A stretch of DNA of 64,000 nt, taken from positions 259,031-323,030 of the forward strand of contig NZ_JAHBGD010000019.1 in the NCBI RefSeq assembly GCF_018390605.1, given 5' to 3'. Positions 43,083 to 51,701 of the stretch are shown in pieces. Origin of the DNA: Ancylobacter defluvii (GTDB taxonomy: Bacteria; Pseudomonadota; Alphaproteobacteria; Rhizobiales; Xanthobacteraceae). The notes beneath the pieces are model-generated. The model did not search any database. It saw nothing but the letters and a program-made list of their open reading frames with translations, and was not told the DNA's origin. The translations under genes were made by a program, and so were the position numbers. Position 1 is the stretch's first letter, and each line of letters starts with the position of its first letter.

Positions 43083-45338
43083 ATGCCCGACCTCATGCTC
43101 GAACTCTTCTGCGAGGAAATCCCGGCCCGCATGCAGGCCGGCGCCGCCGAAAGCCTGCGCAAGCTGGTCACCGACGCCCTCGTCGAGCGCGGCCTGCTCT
43201 ATGAGGGCGCCAAGGCCTTCGTCACCCCGCGCCGCCTCGCCCTCGCCGTGCATGGCCTGCCGGCGAGCCAGCCGGACACCCATGAGGAGCGCAAGGGCCC
43301 GCGCGTCGGCGCGCCGCAGGCGGCGATCGACGGCTTCCTCAAGGCATCGGGGCTGACTTCCATCGATCAGGCGAAAATCGAGAGCGACCCGAAGAAGGGC
43401 GAGTTCTACGTCGCGCATCTGCACCGGCACGGCCGCCCGACGCCGGAGGTGATCGCCGAGATCGTCCCCGCCATCATCCGGTCCTTCCCGTGGCCGAAGT
43501 CGATGCGCTGGGGGTCCGGTTCGCTGCGCTGGGTGCGGCCGTTGCAGTCCATCGTCTGCACCTTCGGCCCGGAGACCGAGGAGCCGGAAGTGGTGCCCTT
43601 CGAGGTCGACGGCATCCGCTCCGGCGACACCACGCGCGGCCACCGTTTCCTCTCCTCCGGCAGCATCAAGGTCCGCCGTCTCGACGACTGGATGACCAAG
43701 CTGGAAGCCGCCTTCGTGGTGGTCGATCGCGAGCGGCGCAAGGACATCATCCTCGCCGACGCCAAGGACCTCGCCCTCGCCCATGGGCTGGAGCTGGTGG
43801 AAGACCCCGGCCTGCTCGACGAGATTTCCGGCCTGGTCGAATGGCCGGTGGTGCTGATCGGATCGTTCGACGAGAGCTTCCTCGATGTGCCGGACGAGGT
43901 GATCCGCGCCACCATCCGCATCAACCAGAAGTGCTTCGTGCTGCGCGATCCGGCGACCGGCCGCCTCGCCAACCGCTTCATCCTGGTGTCGAACCTCGCG
44001 GCCAAGGACGGCGGCGACGCCATCGTCGCCGGCAATGGCCGCGTCATCCGCGCCCGGCTGTCGGACGCCAAGTTCTTCTGGGAGACCGACAAGCGGACCA
44101 ATGCGACGGTCTCGCTGGAAGAGCGGCTGGCGAAGTTCAAGAACGTCACCTTCCACGAGAAGCTCGGCTCGCAGTTCGAGCGCATCCAGCGCATCGCGCG
44201 GCTTGCTCGGGAATTGGCCCCTGTGGTCGGCGCCGACCCTGATTTCGCAGAACAAGCCGCGCTCTACGCCAAGAGCGACCTGCGCACCGAAGTGGTCGGC
44301 GAGTTTCCCGAAGTGCAGGGGCTGATGGGCAAGTACTATGCCCGCCTCGAAGGCCTGCCGGAGGAGATCGCGCTGGCCGCCGAGGAGCACTACAAGCCGC
44401 AGGGCCCGACCGACCGCGTGCCGGTCGCCCCGGTCTCGGTGGCGGTGGCACTCGCCGACAAGCTCGACACGCTGGTGGGCTTCTGGGCGATCGACGAGAA
44501 GCCGACCGGCTCGAAGGACCCCTACGCGCTTCGCCGCGCCGCGCTGGGCGTCATCCGCATTATTCTCGAAAGCAACAGCCGCGTTCTGTTGTGGCCGGCG
44601 TTCGTGGTTCTCGGGCGACGAATCATGGGGCAGATGCTGCGGGCGGAGTATAGTCAATCGCAGCTGACGACCAAGTTTCTGGAACTTACCGGAGATATCA
44701 ACCCTGAGGGCATGATCTCCAAGCTGCAGAAGTATGCCACAGAGGCTGCGCTGTTGATGGAGGGCGAAGACCATTTCGCTGTTCCTGTGCAGGAGTGGGA
44801 AAAGAAGCGAGCGAACGACCTCCTCGCCTTCTTCGCCGACCGCCTCAAGGTTCACCTGCGCGAGCAGGGCGCCCGCCACGATCTCGTCGATGCCGTCTTC
44901 GCCCTTCCGAGCCAGGACGACCTCCTGCTCGTGGTGAAGCGCGTCGAGGCGCTCGGCCGTTTCCTGCGCACCGAGGACGGCCGCAACCTGCTCGCCGGCA
45001 CCAAGCGCGCCGCCAACATCCTGCGCATCGAGGAGAAGAAGGACGGCGTCTCCTATGCCGGCGGCGTCGACATCACCCTGCTCGTCGAGGCCGAGGAGCG
45101 CACGCTGGCCGACGCCATCGCCAAGGCCGGCCCGCTGATCGGCACCGCGCTGAAGGCGGAGGATTTCGAGGGCGCCATGGGCGTCATGGCGAGCCTGCGC
45201 GCGCCGGTCGACGCCTTCTTCGAGAAGGTGACGGTGAATGCCGAGGACAAGGCCCTGCGGGCCAACCGCCTCGCTTTGCTCGCCGATATCCGCGCCATCA
45301 CCCGTCAGGTCGCCGATTTCGACCGCATCGAGGGCTGA
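43083..45338 (+). CDS. glyS: Glycyl-tRNA synthetase beta subunit, with an inserted segment
   Basis: The 751-residue subunit opens [20 protein letters not shown] and shows the usual HD-like and C-terminal DALR regions, ending [17 protein letters not shown]. It is longer than E. coli GlyS (689). The excess maps to about residues 497-577 (44573-44814), between the segment ending [11 protein letters not shown] and [13 protein letters not shown]. This stretch has visibly lower GC and different codon use from the flanks. The frame is intact through it. It is probably functional since the gene is essential. Confidence 0.93.
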   Translation: MPDLMLELFCEEIPARMQAGAAESLRKLVTDALVERGLLYEGAKAFVTPRRLALAVHGLPASQPDTHEERKGPRVGAPQAAIDGFLKASGLTSIDQAKIESDPKKGEFYVAHLHRHGRPTPEVIAEIVPAIIRSFPWPKSMRWGSGSLRWVRPLQSIVCTFGPETEEPEVVPFEVDGIRSGDTTRGHRFLSSGSIKVRRLDDWMTKLEAAFVVVDRERRKDIILADAKDLALAHGLELVEDPGLLDEISGLVEWPVVLIGSFDESFLDVPDEVIRATIRINQKCFVLRDPATGRLANRFILVSNLAAKDGGDAIVAGNGRVIRARLSDAKFFWETDKRTNATVSLEERLAKFKNVTFHEKLGSQFERIQRIARLARELAPVVGADPDFAEQAALYAKSDLRTEVVGEFPEVQGLMGKYYARLEGLPEEIALAAEEHYKPQGPTDRVPVAPVSVAVALADKLDTLVGFWAIDEKPTGSKDPYALRRAALGVIRIILESNSRVLLWPAFVVLGRRIMGQMLRAEYSQSQLTTKFLELTGDINPEGMISKLQKYATEAALLMEGEDHFAVPVQEWEKKRANDLLAFFADRLKVHLREQGARHDLVDAVFALPSQDDLLLVVKRVEALGRFLRTEDGRNLLAGTKRAANILRIEEKKDGVSYAGGVDITLLVEAEERTLADAIAKAGPLIGTALKAEDFEGAMGVMASLRAPVDAFFEKVTVNAEDKALRANRLALLADIRAITRQVADFDRIEG

Positions 45339-45365
45339 AAACGGCCGTAGCGCGACAAGGCCGCC

Positions 45366-45593
45366 ATGAGCCTGATCCAGAACGAGCGCATCAAGCTGAC
45401 GGCCACGCTGTTGAACAATGTGGCCGCCGCGATGTTCATCACTGGCGGGGTTGGGCCGATCGTCGCGCTTTCCTATGGAGTGCCCGGCCCGACCGGCGGA
45501 TGGTCCGCTCTCGGCATCACCGCCATTTGGATTCTCAGCGGTTCGGCCATAGCTTACATGGCAAGGCTGCTCCTGAAGCGATTGAAGCCATGA
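45366..45593 (+). CDS. Small hypothetical membrane protein, 75 residues
   Basis: Begins MSLIQNERIKLTATLLNNVA and has two predicted helices (AAAMFITGGVGPIVALSYG and WSALGITAIWILSGSAIAYM) with a Lys/Arg tail. The GC content is lower than neighbouring genes. It starts 28 bases after glyS and its stop overlaps the ATG of the next tiny gene, so the two are coupled. I do not recognise the family. Confidence 0.65.
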   Translation: MSLIQNERIKLTATLLNNVAAAMFITGGVGPIVALSYGVPGPTGGWSALGITAIWILSGSAIAYMARLLLKRLKP

Positions 45594-45703
45594 CCGCCGC
45601 AACTCTCGCGTGGTATATTTCCCCGCTCCTCCTGCTGGCGGCGTGTTATGGCCTTTATCTCGTGACCAGGGACCAGAATCACCACGCCGGCCCGGCGGAG
45701 TGA
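45590..45703 (+). CDS. Very small membrane protein, 37 residues
   Basis: MTAATLAWYISPLLLLAACY is followed by GLYLVTRDQNHHAGPAE: one helix with a short cytoplasmic-type tail. The ATG overlaps the TGA of the preceding gene (ATGA), the main argument that it is real. It is too short for routine gene finders. Confidence 0.5.
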   Translation: MTAATLAWYISPLLLLAACYGLYLVTRDQNHHAGPAE

Positions 45704-45794
45704 AAGCTGCGCTCCGATGGTGCATCGCACCGTCGGTCGGGAACCTTCCCGTACCTCCGGCCGTTCATGACGGGCACCCACCGGAGACCGCTTC

Positions 45795-45950
45795 ATGTCC
45801 CTCAGCATCATCGCCATCCAGCCCATCGTCGCGCTGATCGCCGGCATCCTCATCCTGGTGATGCCGCGTCTGCTCAACTACATCGTGGCGATCTATCTGA
45901 TCTTCATCGGCGTCATGGGCCTGATCGGCAACGGCACCATCAATCTGTGA
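45795..45950 (+). CDS. DUF3096 family protein, 51 residues
   Basis: The peptide MSLSIIAIQPIVALIAGILI is followed by LVMPRLLNYIVAIYLIFIG and ends MGLIGNGTINL. This QPIVALIAGILILxMPRLLNYIVAIYLI pattern is the DUF3096 family of small proteobacterial membrane proteins with two helices. It is commonly missed for its size. A strong hairpin follows. The function is unknown. Confidence 0.8.
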   Translation: MSLSIIAIQPIVALIAGILILVMPRLLNYIVAIYLIFIGVMGLIGNGTINL

Positions 45951-45982
45951 CGACGACGGCCGGCAGGGGCCGCCGCAGGCGA

Positions 45983-46035
45983 ATGGCCGGGCAGCGCCCG
46001 GCCATCAGCTCATTTTGCCGCCGGCATCCGGCGGC
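45983..46035. terminator. Double hairpin between DUF3096 and doxX genes
   Basis: First stem ATGGCCGGGC/GCCCGGCCAT (45983-46005, loop AGC, 10 bp, followed by CAGCTCATTTT). Second stem GCCGCCGG/CCGGCGGC (46017-46035, loop CAT). They lie between convergent genes and probably serve both. Confidence 0.6.
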
Positions 46036-46060
46036 GGTCGGATCGTGGGATTCCCTATCC

Positions 46061-46456
46061 TCAGATCTTCTTGCCGATCAGCCGGTCGACGCTCCACGGG
46101 CCGGGGCCGGCGAAGGCGAGGAAGAACAGCGTGAAGCAGTACAGCGCCGCCAGTTCGCCGCCGTTCAGGATCGGGAAGAAATCCCGCGGCGCATGCACGA
46201 GGAAATAGGCCACGGCGGTCATGCCGGACAGCACGAAGGCCACCGGCCGCGAGAACAGGCCGATTAGCAGCAGCGCGCCGCCGAACAGCTCGAACAGGCC
46301 GGCAATGCCGCCCGGCGTGGCGAAGCTGACTCCGGTCTGCGGCGTGACTGGAAACCCCAGCACTTTCGTCGTTCCGTGCTGCATCAGCAGCAGGGCGGTC
46401 ATGACCCGCAGAAGGCTCAGCACATGCGGCGTGAGCGTGTCGACAATTTTTGTCAT
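46061..46456 (-). CDS. DoxX-family membrane protein
   Basis: The 131-residue protein has four membrane helices and the DoxX features LRVMTALLLMQHGTTKVLG and GIAGLFELFGGALLLIGLFS. It is an inner-membrane protein of poorly known function linked to redox stress. Start MTKIVDTLTP at 46456; an upstream start at 46513 lacks support. It is divergent from ppdK. Confidence 0.88.
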   Translation of the reverse strand: MTKIVDTLTPHVLSLLRVMTALLLMQHGTTKVLGFPVTPQTGVSFATPGGIAGLFELFGGALLLIGLFSRPVAFVLSGMTAVAYFLVHAPRDFFPILNGGELAALYCFTLFFLAFAGPGPWSVDRLIGKKI

Positions 46457-46549
46457 TCCCCAGTATCCCTTAGTACGCTCGGTTTTTCTCCCGGCGGCGG
46501 GAGGCTGCCGCAACGTCGCTTAGGACGCAATCGCCCTATCTATCACGTT

Positions 46550-46576
46550 GCAGTGCGATATAATTCGCCGCACTGC
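46550..46576. promoter_or_regulatory. Inverted repeat flanking a TATAAT box, doxX-ppdK spacer
   Basis: GCAGTGCG (46550-46557) and CGCACTGC (46569-46576) flank ATATAATTCGC, which contains TATAAT at 46559-46564. An operator overlapping a -10 element is the natural reading. No -35 at proper spacing is clear, so the promoter direction is not settled. Confidence 0.45.
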
Positions 46577-46753
46577 GAATGATGGATTGAACGAAACACC
46601 TCAAAAGGCTAGACCAGAGATGGAAAAGTCATCCGGGATGGCCTTCCCAATAAGATGAACCCCTTGATGGGGCTCCCTTTTCGAACTCGCCAGCATTTCC
46701 ATAGAGGCTATGATCGTGCGGTCCAGGCACGTTCAACCAGCGGGACTTCCGAA

Positions 46754-49432
46754 ATGACGAAATGGGTCTACACCTTCGGCGACGGCGCGGCAGAAGGTGC
46801 GGCGGACATGCGCAACCTCCTGGGCGGCAAAGGCGCCAACCTTGCCGAGATGTCCAATCTGGGACTGCCGGTTCCACCCGGCTTCACCATCTCCACCGAG
46901 CTCTGCACCTGGTATTATGCCAATGGCAACGTCTATCCGGCCGAGCTGAAGGGCAATGTCGAAGACGCCCTCGCCTATGTCGGCAAGCTGGTGGGCAAGA
47001 CCTTCGGCGATCCCGCCAACCCGCTGCTGGTTTCCGTGCGTTCGGGCGCCCGCGCGTCCATGCCGGGCATGATGGACACCGTACTCAATCTCGGCCTCAA
47101 CGATGTGACGGTCGAGGCGGTGGCGGCGGCCTCCGGCAATCCCCGTTTCGCCTATGACAGCTATCGCCGCTTCATCCAGATGTATTCGAACGTGGTGCTC
47201 GATTTCCCGCACCATCATTTCGAAGAGGTGCTGGACGGCTACAAGGCCGATAACGGCTACAACCTCGACACCGACCTCTCCGCCGACGACTGGAAGGAAC
47301 TGGTGAAGCGCTACAAGGCGCTGGTCGAGCACGAGCTCGGCAAGCCGTTCCCGCAGGATCCGCAGGACCAGCTCTGGGGCGCCATCGGCGCGGTGTTCGG
47401 CTCGTGGATGAACCAGCGCGCCATCGTCTATCGCCGCCTTCACGCGATTCCCGAGAGCTGGGGCACGGCGGTGAACGTGCAGGCCATGGTGTTCGGCAAT
47501 ATGGGCGACACCTCGGCCACCGGCGTCGCCTTCACCCGCAACCCGTCCACCGGCGAGAACGCCCTCTATGGCGAGTTCCTGATCAACGCGCAGGGCGAGG
47601 ACGTGGTGGCGGGTATCCGCACGCCGCAGAACATCACCGAAGTCGCCCGCATCGAGGCCGGCTCCGACAAGCCGTCGATGGAGAAGGCGCTGCCGGAGGT
47701 CTACACCGAATTCACCCGCATCGCCGGCGTGCTCGAAGGGCATTACCGCGACATGCAGGATCTCGAATTCACCGTCGAGACCGGCAAGCTGTGGATGCTG
47801 CAGACCCGCTCCGGCAAGCGCACCGCCAAGGCGGCGCTGCGCATCGCGGTGGAACTCGCCAATGACGGCGTGATCACCCGCGAGGAGGCGATCGCCCGCG
47901 TCGACCCCGCCGCGCTCGACCAGCTGCTGCACCCGATGCTCGACCCCAAGGCCGAGAAGACGGTGATCGGCTCCGGCCTGCCGGCCTCTCCCGGCGCCGC
48001 CTCGGGCGAGGTGGTGTTCTCCGCCGACGACGCCGAGCTGCTCAAGAGCCAGGGCCGCAAGGTCATCCTGGTGCGCATCGAGACCTCGCCGGAAGACATT
48101 CACGGCATGCACGCCTCGGAAGGCATCCTGACGACGCGCGGCGGCATGACCTCGCACGCCGCCGTGGTGGCGCGCGGCATGGGCAAGCCCTGCGTCTGCG
48201 GCGCCGGCACCATCCGCGTCGACTACGCCGCCGGGACCATCACCTCCGGCGGCGTCACCGTGAAGAAGGGCGAGATCCTCACCATCGACGGCGGCACCGG
48301 CCAGGTGATCGCCGGCGCGGTGCCGATGCTGCAGCCGGAGCTTTCCGGCGAGTTCGGCACGCTGATGGGCTGGGCCGACGGCGTGCGCCGCATGAAGGTG
48401 CGCGCCAATGCCGAGACGCCGCTCGACGCCCGCACGGCGAAGAACTTCGGCGCCGAGGGCATCGGCCTGTCGCGCACCGAGCATATGTTCTTCGACGCCG
48501 ACCGCATCCGCGCGGTGCGCGAGATGATCCTGGCCGACGACGAGAAGGGCCGCCGCGCCGCGCTCGCCAAGCTCCTCGCCGCCCAGCGCTCCGACTTCCA
48601 GGAGCTGTTCGAGATCATGGACGGGCTGCCCGTCACCATCCGCCTGCTCGATCCGCCGCTGCACGAGTTCCTGCCGCACACCGACGCCGAGATCGCCGAG
48701 GTGGCGGAAGGCCTCGGGGTGAGCGCCGCCAAGCTGGCGGCGCGCAAGAAGGAGTTCGACGAGTTCAACCCGATGCTCGGCTTCCGCGGCTGCCGTCTCG
48801 CCATCGCCTTCCCGGAGATCGCCGAGATGCAGGCGCGCGCCATCTTCGAGGCGGCGGTAGCGGCGCAGAAGTCCACCGGCAAGCCGGTGGTGCCGGAGAT
48901 CATGGTGCCGCTGATCACCGGCAAGCGCGAGTTCGACCTGGTGAAGGAGTCGATCGATTCTCAGGCCCGCAAGGTCGAGGAAGAGACCGGCGCCAAGGTC
49001 GAGTACCAGGTCGGTACGATGATCGAGCTGCCGCGCGCGGCGCTGAAGGCCGGCGAGATCGCCGAGACGGCGGAGTTCTTCTCCTACGGCACCAACGATC
49101 TCACCCAGACCACCTACGGCATCTCGCGCGACGATGCCGGCACCTTCCTCGGCACCTACATCTCCAAGGGCATCTTCGAGGTCGACCCCTTCGTGTCGAT
49201 CGACACCGATGGCGTCGGCGAGCTGGTCAAGATCGCCACCGAGCGCGGCCGGGCGGTGCGCCCGAAGCTGAAGCTCGGCATTTGCGGCGAGCATGGCGGC
49301 GACCCGGCCTCGGTGGCGTTCTGCGAGGAAGTCGGGCTCGACTACGTGTCCTGCTCGCCCTTCCGGGTGCCGATCGCCCGCCTCGCGGCGGCGCAGGCGG
49401 CCCTGAAGACCCAGGCCGCCAGCCAGGCCTGA
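46754..49432 (+). CDS. ppdK: Pyruvate, phosphate dikinase
   Basis: The 892-residue enzyme opens MTKWVYTFGDGAAEGAADM. An N-terminal ATP-grasp-like nucleotide domain is followed by the phospho-histidine domain GGMTSHAAVVARGMGKPCVC (His near residue 467) and the PEP/pyruvate domain ending LGICGEHGGDP with the catalytic Cys near residue 843. It interconverts pyruvate+ATP+Pi and PEP+AMP+PPi in the cytoplasm. Start at 46754 follows family length; a frame from 46655 is longer. A terminator-like hairpin follows at 49487. Confidence 0.96.
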   Translation: MTKWVYTFGDGAAEGAADMRNLLGGKGANLAEMSNLGLPVPPGFTISTELCTWYYANGNVYPAELKGNVEDALAYVGKLVGKTFGDPANPLLVSVRSGARASMPGMMDTVLNLGLNDVTVEAVAAASGNPRFAYDSYRRFIQMYSNVVLDFPHHHFEEVLDGYKADNGYNLDTDLSADDWKELVKRYKALVEHELGKPFPQDPQDQLWGAIGAVFGSWMNQRAIVYRRLHAIPESWGTAVNVQAMVFGNMGDTSATGVAFTRNPSTGENALYGEFLINAQGEDVVAGIRTPQNITEVARIEAGSDKPSMEKALPEVYTEFTRIAGVLEGHYRDMQDLEFTVETGKLWMLQTRSGKRTAKAALRIAVELANDGVITREEAIARVDPAALDQLLHPMLDPKAEKTVIGSGLPASPGAASGEVVFSADDAELLKSQGRKVILVRIETSPEDIHGMHASEGILTTRGGMTSHAAVVARGMGKPCVCGAGTIRVDYAAGTITSGGVTVKKGEILTIDGGTGQVIAGAVPMLQPELSGEFGTLMGWADGVRRMKVRANAETPLDARTAKNFGAEGIGLSRTEHMFFDADRIRAVREMILADDEKGRRAALAKLLAAQRSDFQELFEIMDGLPVTIRLLDPPLHEFLPHTDAEIAEVAEGLGVSAAKLAARKKEFDEFNPMLGFRGCRLAIAFPEIAEMQARAIFEAAVAAQKSTGKPVVPEIMVPLITGKREFDLVKESIDSQARKVEEETGAKVEYQVGTMIELPRAALKAGEIAETAEFFSYGTNDLTQTTYGISRDDAGTFLGTYISKGIFEVDPFVSIDTDGVGELVKIATERGRAVRPKLKLGICGEHGGDPASVAFCEEVGLDYVSCSPFRVPIARLAAAQAALKTQAASQA

Positions 49433-49735
49433 GGCGGATCGACAGCATACGGTTCGGCGTCAGCCGGGCCGCACGAGACGATGCGGTGGCCGGGCGAGCA
49501 GCCCGGCCATTTGCTTTGGCGGCATTCGCTTGCGGGAGCCTCCACTCGCGAGCGCCTTCGCGGCTGCTGCATGTGCGGTAGTATCGGCCGGCTCGCCCGG
49601 CCCCGACCCGCCTCTGCGGAAGGCCTGTCCTGGCAGGGGGCTTTCCTTTTTGCCGGCGGAGGCCCATATCAGGGCGACCGCTCAATGTGGAGTGCGAAAC
49701 CGCGGCCATCTTTGGCTGCTCAGATTGGATAGGAT
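49433..49735. other. Spacer between ppdK and rpsU
   Basis: 303 bases without a supported gene. It contains the ppdK terminator-like hairpin (49487-49509). A possible weaker stem near 49618-49645 (CCTG/CAGG followed by a T-rich stretch ending at about 49650) could be a leader structure or the 3' end of a small RNA. I do not recognise any known RNA family. Confidence 0.45.
49487..49509 (+). terminator. Hairpin downstream of ppdK
   Basis: TGGCCGGGC and GCCCGGCCA form a perfect 9-bp stem with loop GAGCA, followed by TTTGCTTT. The stem repeats the TGGCCGGGC core of the hairpin at 45983. Confidence 0.65.
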
Positions 49736-50023
49736 TTGCAAGTTCTCGTTCGCGACAACAATGTCGATCAAGCCCTGAGAGTCCTCAAGAAGAAGATGCA
49801 GCGGGAAGGCGTCTTCCGCGAGATGAAGGCTCGTCGGTCTTATGAAAAGCCGTCCGAACGGCGCAACCGGGAAGCGGCCGAGGCGGTGCGACGTGCCCGC
49901 AAGGCGGCCCGGAAACAGGCCATCCGCGAGGGATTGATCGCCGCGCCAAAAAAGAAGCCGATGGTGGGCCGTGGTCGTCCGGAGGCGTCCCCGGGCGCGC
50001 CTCAGGCTGACGTGGCAAAATAA
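49736..50023 (+). CDS. rpsU: 30S ribosomal protein S21
   Basis: The 95-residue protein starts [20 protein letters not shown] and contains [19 protein letters not shown], the S21 core that binds the 16S rRNA 3' region during initiation. It has a basic C-terminal extension rich in Lys, Arg, Pro and Gly that is usual for alphaproteobacteria but longer than E. coli S21 (71). The start is TTG at 49736; AGGA at 49731 is very close, while GGAT at 49727 gives better spacing. A weak start may allow S21-dependent control; that is inference. Confidence 0.92.
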   Translation: MQVLVRDNNVDQALRVLKKKMQREGVFREMKARRSYEKPSERRNREAAEAVRRARKAARKQAIREGLIAAPKKKPMVGRGRPEASPGAPQADVAK

Positions 50024-50203
50024 AGTCGGCGCAGGGTTGCGATAGCTCGCCTGATCCTGTAAATTACCCGCATCGATCTTGCACGTTGAACTTTGTTTGT
50101 GCGCCTTAAGCGCTGTGGCGAACTTCCTCTCAAATCGATGTCAACACAACGCTTGCCTATGGTAAGCGATCGATTTTCTATGTCGTATGAAAGGAATATC
50201 GTC
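50024..50203 (+). promoter_or_regulatory. Cold shock gene promoter and long 5' leader
   Basis: The 180-base AT-richer region before csp includes a stem at 50150-50168 (CGCTTGCC/GGTAAGCG with one G-U pair and a TAT loop) ending 35 bases before the ATG, and AAGGAA 9 bases before it. Long structured leaders of this kind commonly give temperature control to cold shock mRNAs; here it is inferred. The transcription start is not determined. Confidence 0.45.
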
Positions 50204-50413
50204 ATGGCGACGGGTACCGTGAAGTGGTTCAACAGCCAGAAGGGCTATGGCTTCATCCAGCCGGATAACGGCGGGTCTGATGTCTTCGTCCACATTTCCG
50301 CTGTGCAGCGGGCCGGCTGGACCGACCTGCGCGACGGGCAGAAGGTCTCTTATGAGGTCGAGTCCGATCGCCGCACCGGCAAGCAGACCGCTGGCAATCT
50401 GCAGGCGGCGTGA
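50204..50413 (+). CDS. Cold shock protein (CspA family)
   Basis: The 69-residue protein is a single cold shock domain with RNP-1 KGYGFIQP and RNP-2 DVFVHISAV, opening [17 protein letters not shown]. It binds single-stranded RNA/DNA. Start at 50204 gives the standard length; upstream in-frame sequence is leader. It is followed by a strong terminator at 50472. Confidence 0.95.
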   Translation: MATGTVKWFNSQKGYGFIQPDNGGSDVFVHISAVQRAGWTDLRDGQKVSYEVESDRRTGKQTAGNLQAA

Positions 50414-50471
50414 TCGTGCCGACGGCTCCTGACCACGGATGTACTGGCAGGAGTAGTTGAGCACCATGGAA

Positions 50472-50495
50472 GGCCGGGGTCATCCCGGCCTTTTT
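50472..50495 (+). terminator. Rho-independent terminator after csp
   Basis: GGCCGGG, loop GTCAT, CCCGGCC, then TTTTTC. An A-T pair extends the stem. It lies 59 bases after the csp stop and 22 bases before the next small gene. Confidence 0.88.
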
Positions 50496-50516
50496 CATTT
50501 TGAGAGGATGCCGGCA

Positions 50517-50735
50517 ATGACCGATCCCACCCGCGACACGGCGTTCAAGCCCAATCTCACCAAGACCGAGAGCAAGGCCGAGGCGGTATCGCGGATTGCC
50601 AAGTCGATGATCGAGCAGGAAACCGCAAAGCGGGACGCGAAGACCGCACGGCTGAAGGAAGCCCGCCTGGCACAAGAAGCCGCGGCCCAGCCGGTAAAGG
50701 CCGCCCCCCGCGCGAAAGCACGCCGGGCGAAGTAG
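50517..50735 (+). CDS. Small basic hypothetical protein, 72 residues
   Basis: Begins MTDPTRDTAFKPNLTKTESK and continues as one long charged helix (SRIAKSMIEQETAKRDAKTA, then RLKEARLAQEAAA) with a Lys/Arg/Ala tail. It resembles small, conserved but unnamed Hyphomicrobiales proteins. GAGAGGA precedes the ATG at 50517. Located right after the csp terminator, so it may be read from its own promoter or by read-through. Confidence 0.7.
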   Translation: MTDPTRDTAFKPNLTKTESKAEAVSRIAKSMIEQETAKRDAKTARLKEARLAQEAAAQPVKAAPRAKARRAK

Positions 50736-51135
50736 ATCGCCGAACGCGTCGATGTTTCAGCCTTGCCGGTCGGTGCGCCGCCGGAGCGCAATATCTACGA
50801 CCGAGTAGACCACCCCCATATGCTCGTCTTGCGGATGCCGGGCCTGCCACCTTCCGTCGGGCTTCCGAGGCCCCTGCCGCACCGCAAGCCGGCATAAGGC
50901 CGGCCAGGGCCGTGATCGCGGTGCCGGGGCGATGAGCCGGCGATTTCTTTCCAAGTTGAGCCTTCCGAGGTTTGCGCGTCGGCCGCATGCGGCGCACGGC
51001 GGGAGCCGTCGGGCGAGATCGCGGGCCCATCAAGGGGGCGCCAAATGCCTCGCCGGTGCGCTCGCCACATTGTCCGCGCCTCCACGCGATCAACGACATC
51101 CGCCGCGGTGCCGGCCCGGCCATGGCCGCAACGGC
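50736..51135. other. Spacer without a supported gene
   Basis: About 400 bases between the 72-residue gene and the 3' end of the HEPN-like gene. Several open frames occur on both strands but none shows a domain, a ribosome site and family-like sequence together. One reverse-strand frame has a short hydrophobic stretch (GTAITALAGLMPACGAA), which I do not regard as enough. It could be a decayed gene. Confidence 0.4.
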
Positions 51136-51681
51136 TCAATCCGGCAGCATGAGCCGGGGCTGGTCCCGGCCGAGTTCCGCTACCCTCCAGAAGGCAAAAG
51201 CAAGAAACGGCACCCGCGGCCCCACGAGTTGCGGGTCTCCGGGGTATCGAAGCGCGAAATAGGTCTCCGAGCTGTGAAGCGGGGCCAGCCGCTCGATGGC
51301 CTCCTCAAGCAGGAGGCCTGGATCGCCGGAAAATTCGCACGCCCAACGTGCGCTCGCAGCAGCCTCTTCATGGACAAGGCGAGCCGCACAGCGTGTTTCA
51401 ATGCGGAGCTTTTCATTTTCCTGCGCCCGCCAGAGCGGCAGCAGGAAATGCCCGAACCTCTTGCGAACATCATCGACAGTCCACCCGGCACCGATGAGGT
51501 TAGCTTTCAGCAATAATTCGATACCGTGCGCCGTCAGATGCAGGGCGGGGAGATGCACCATGCGGGACGACGCGTAATCCTGCGTATCGACGAGCACTTT
51601 CGCCGCCGTGAGATAGCGCGTGGCAGTACCCAGCCATCGGACGTGATCGGTCTCGTTATAATCTTGAGACTCAGCGGCCAT
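51136..51681 (-). CDS. HEPN-like helical protein downstream of mutS
   Basis: The 181-residue mostly helical protein begins MAAESQDYNETDHVRWLGTA and carries LPALHLTAHGIELLLKANLI, then VRKRFGHFLLPLWRAQ. The GIELLLKA...FGHxL pattern resembles HEPN-family proteins whose catalytic motif is Rx4-6H; no clear RxxxxH is seen, so a non-catalytic member is more likely. ATG 51681 lies 20 bases after the mutS stop on the same strand, so it could be read from the mutS transcript. Family assignment is by pattern only. Confidence 0.55.
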   Translation of the reverse strand: MAAESQDYNETDHVRWLGTATRYLTAAKVLVDTQDYASSRMVHLPALHLTAHGIELLLKANLIGAGWTVDDVRKRFGHFLLPLWRAQENEKLRIETRCAARLVHEEAAASARWACEFSGDPGLLLEEAIERLAPLHSSETYFALRYPGDPQLVGPRVPFLAFAFWRVAELGRDQPRLMLPD

Positions 51682-51701
51682 CTCGGCTCGCCCCTCCCGC
51701 G

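Noticed and set aside
41529-45725. A very long open frame on the strand opposite glyQS
   Set aside because: Long antisense frames are expected in GC-rich genes with strong third-position bias. It has no domain or ribosome site, and glyQ/glyS are unmistakable on the other strand.
46733-49294. Long open frame opposite ppdK
   Set aside because: Same composition effect; the protein is His/Arg/Gly-rich with no recognisable motif.
50736-51135. Reverse-strand frame with a short hydrophobic stretch
   Set aside because: No start with a ribosome site and no family-like sequence; it reads as chance in GC-rich DNA.
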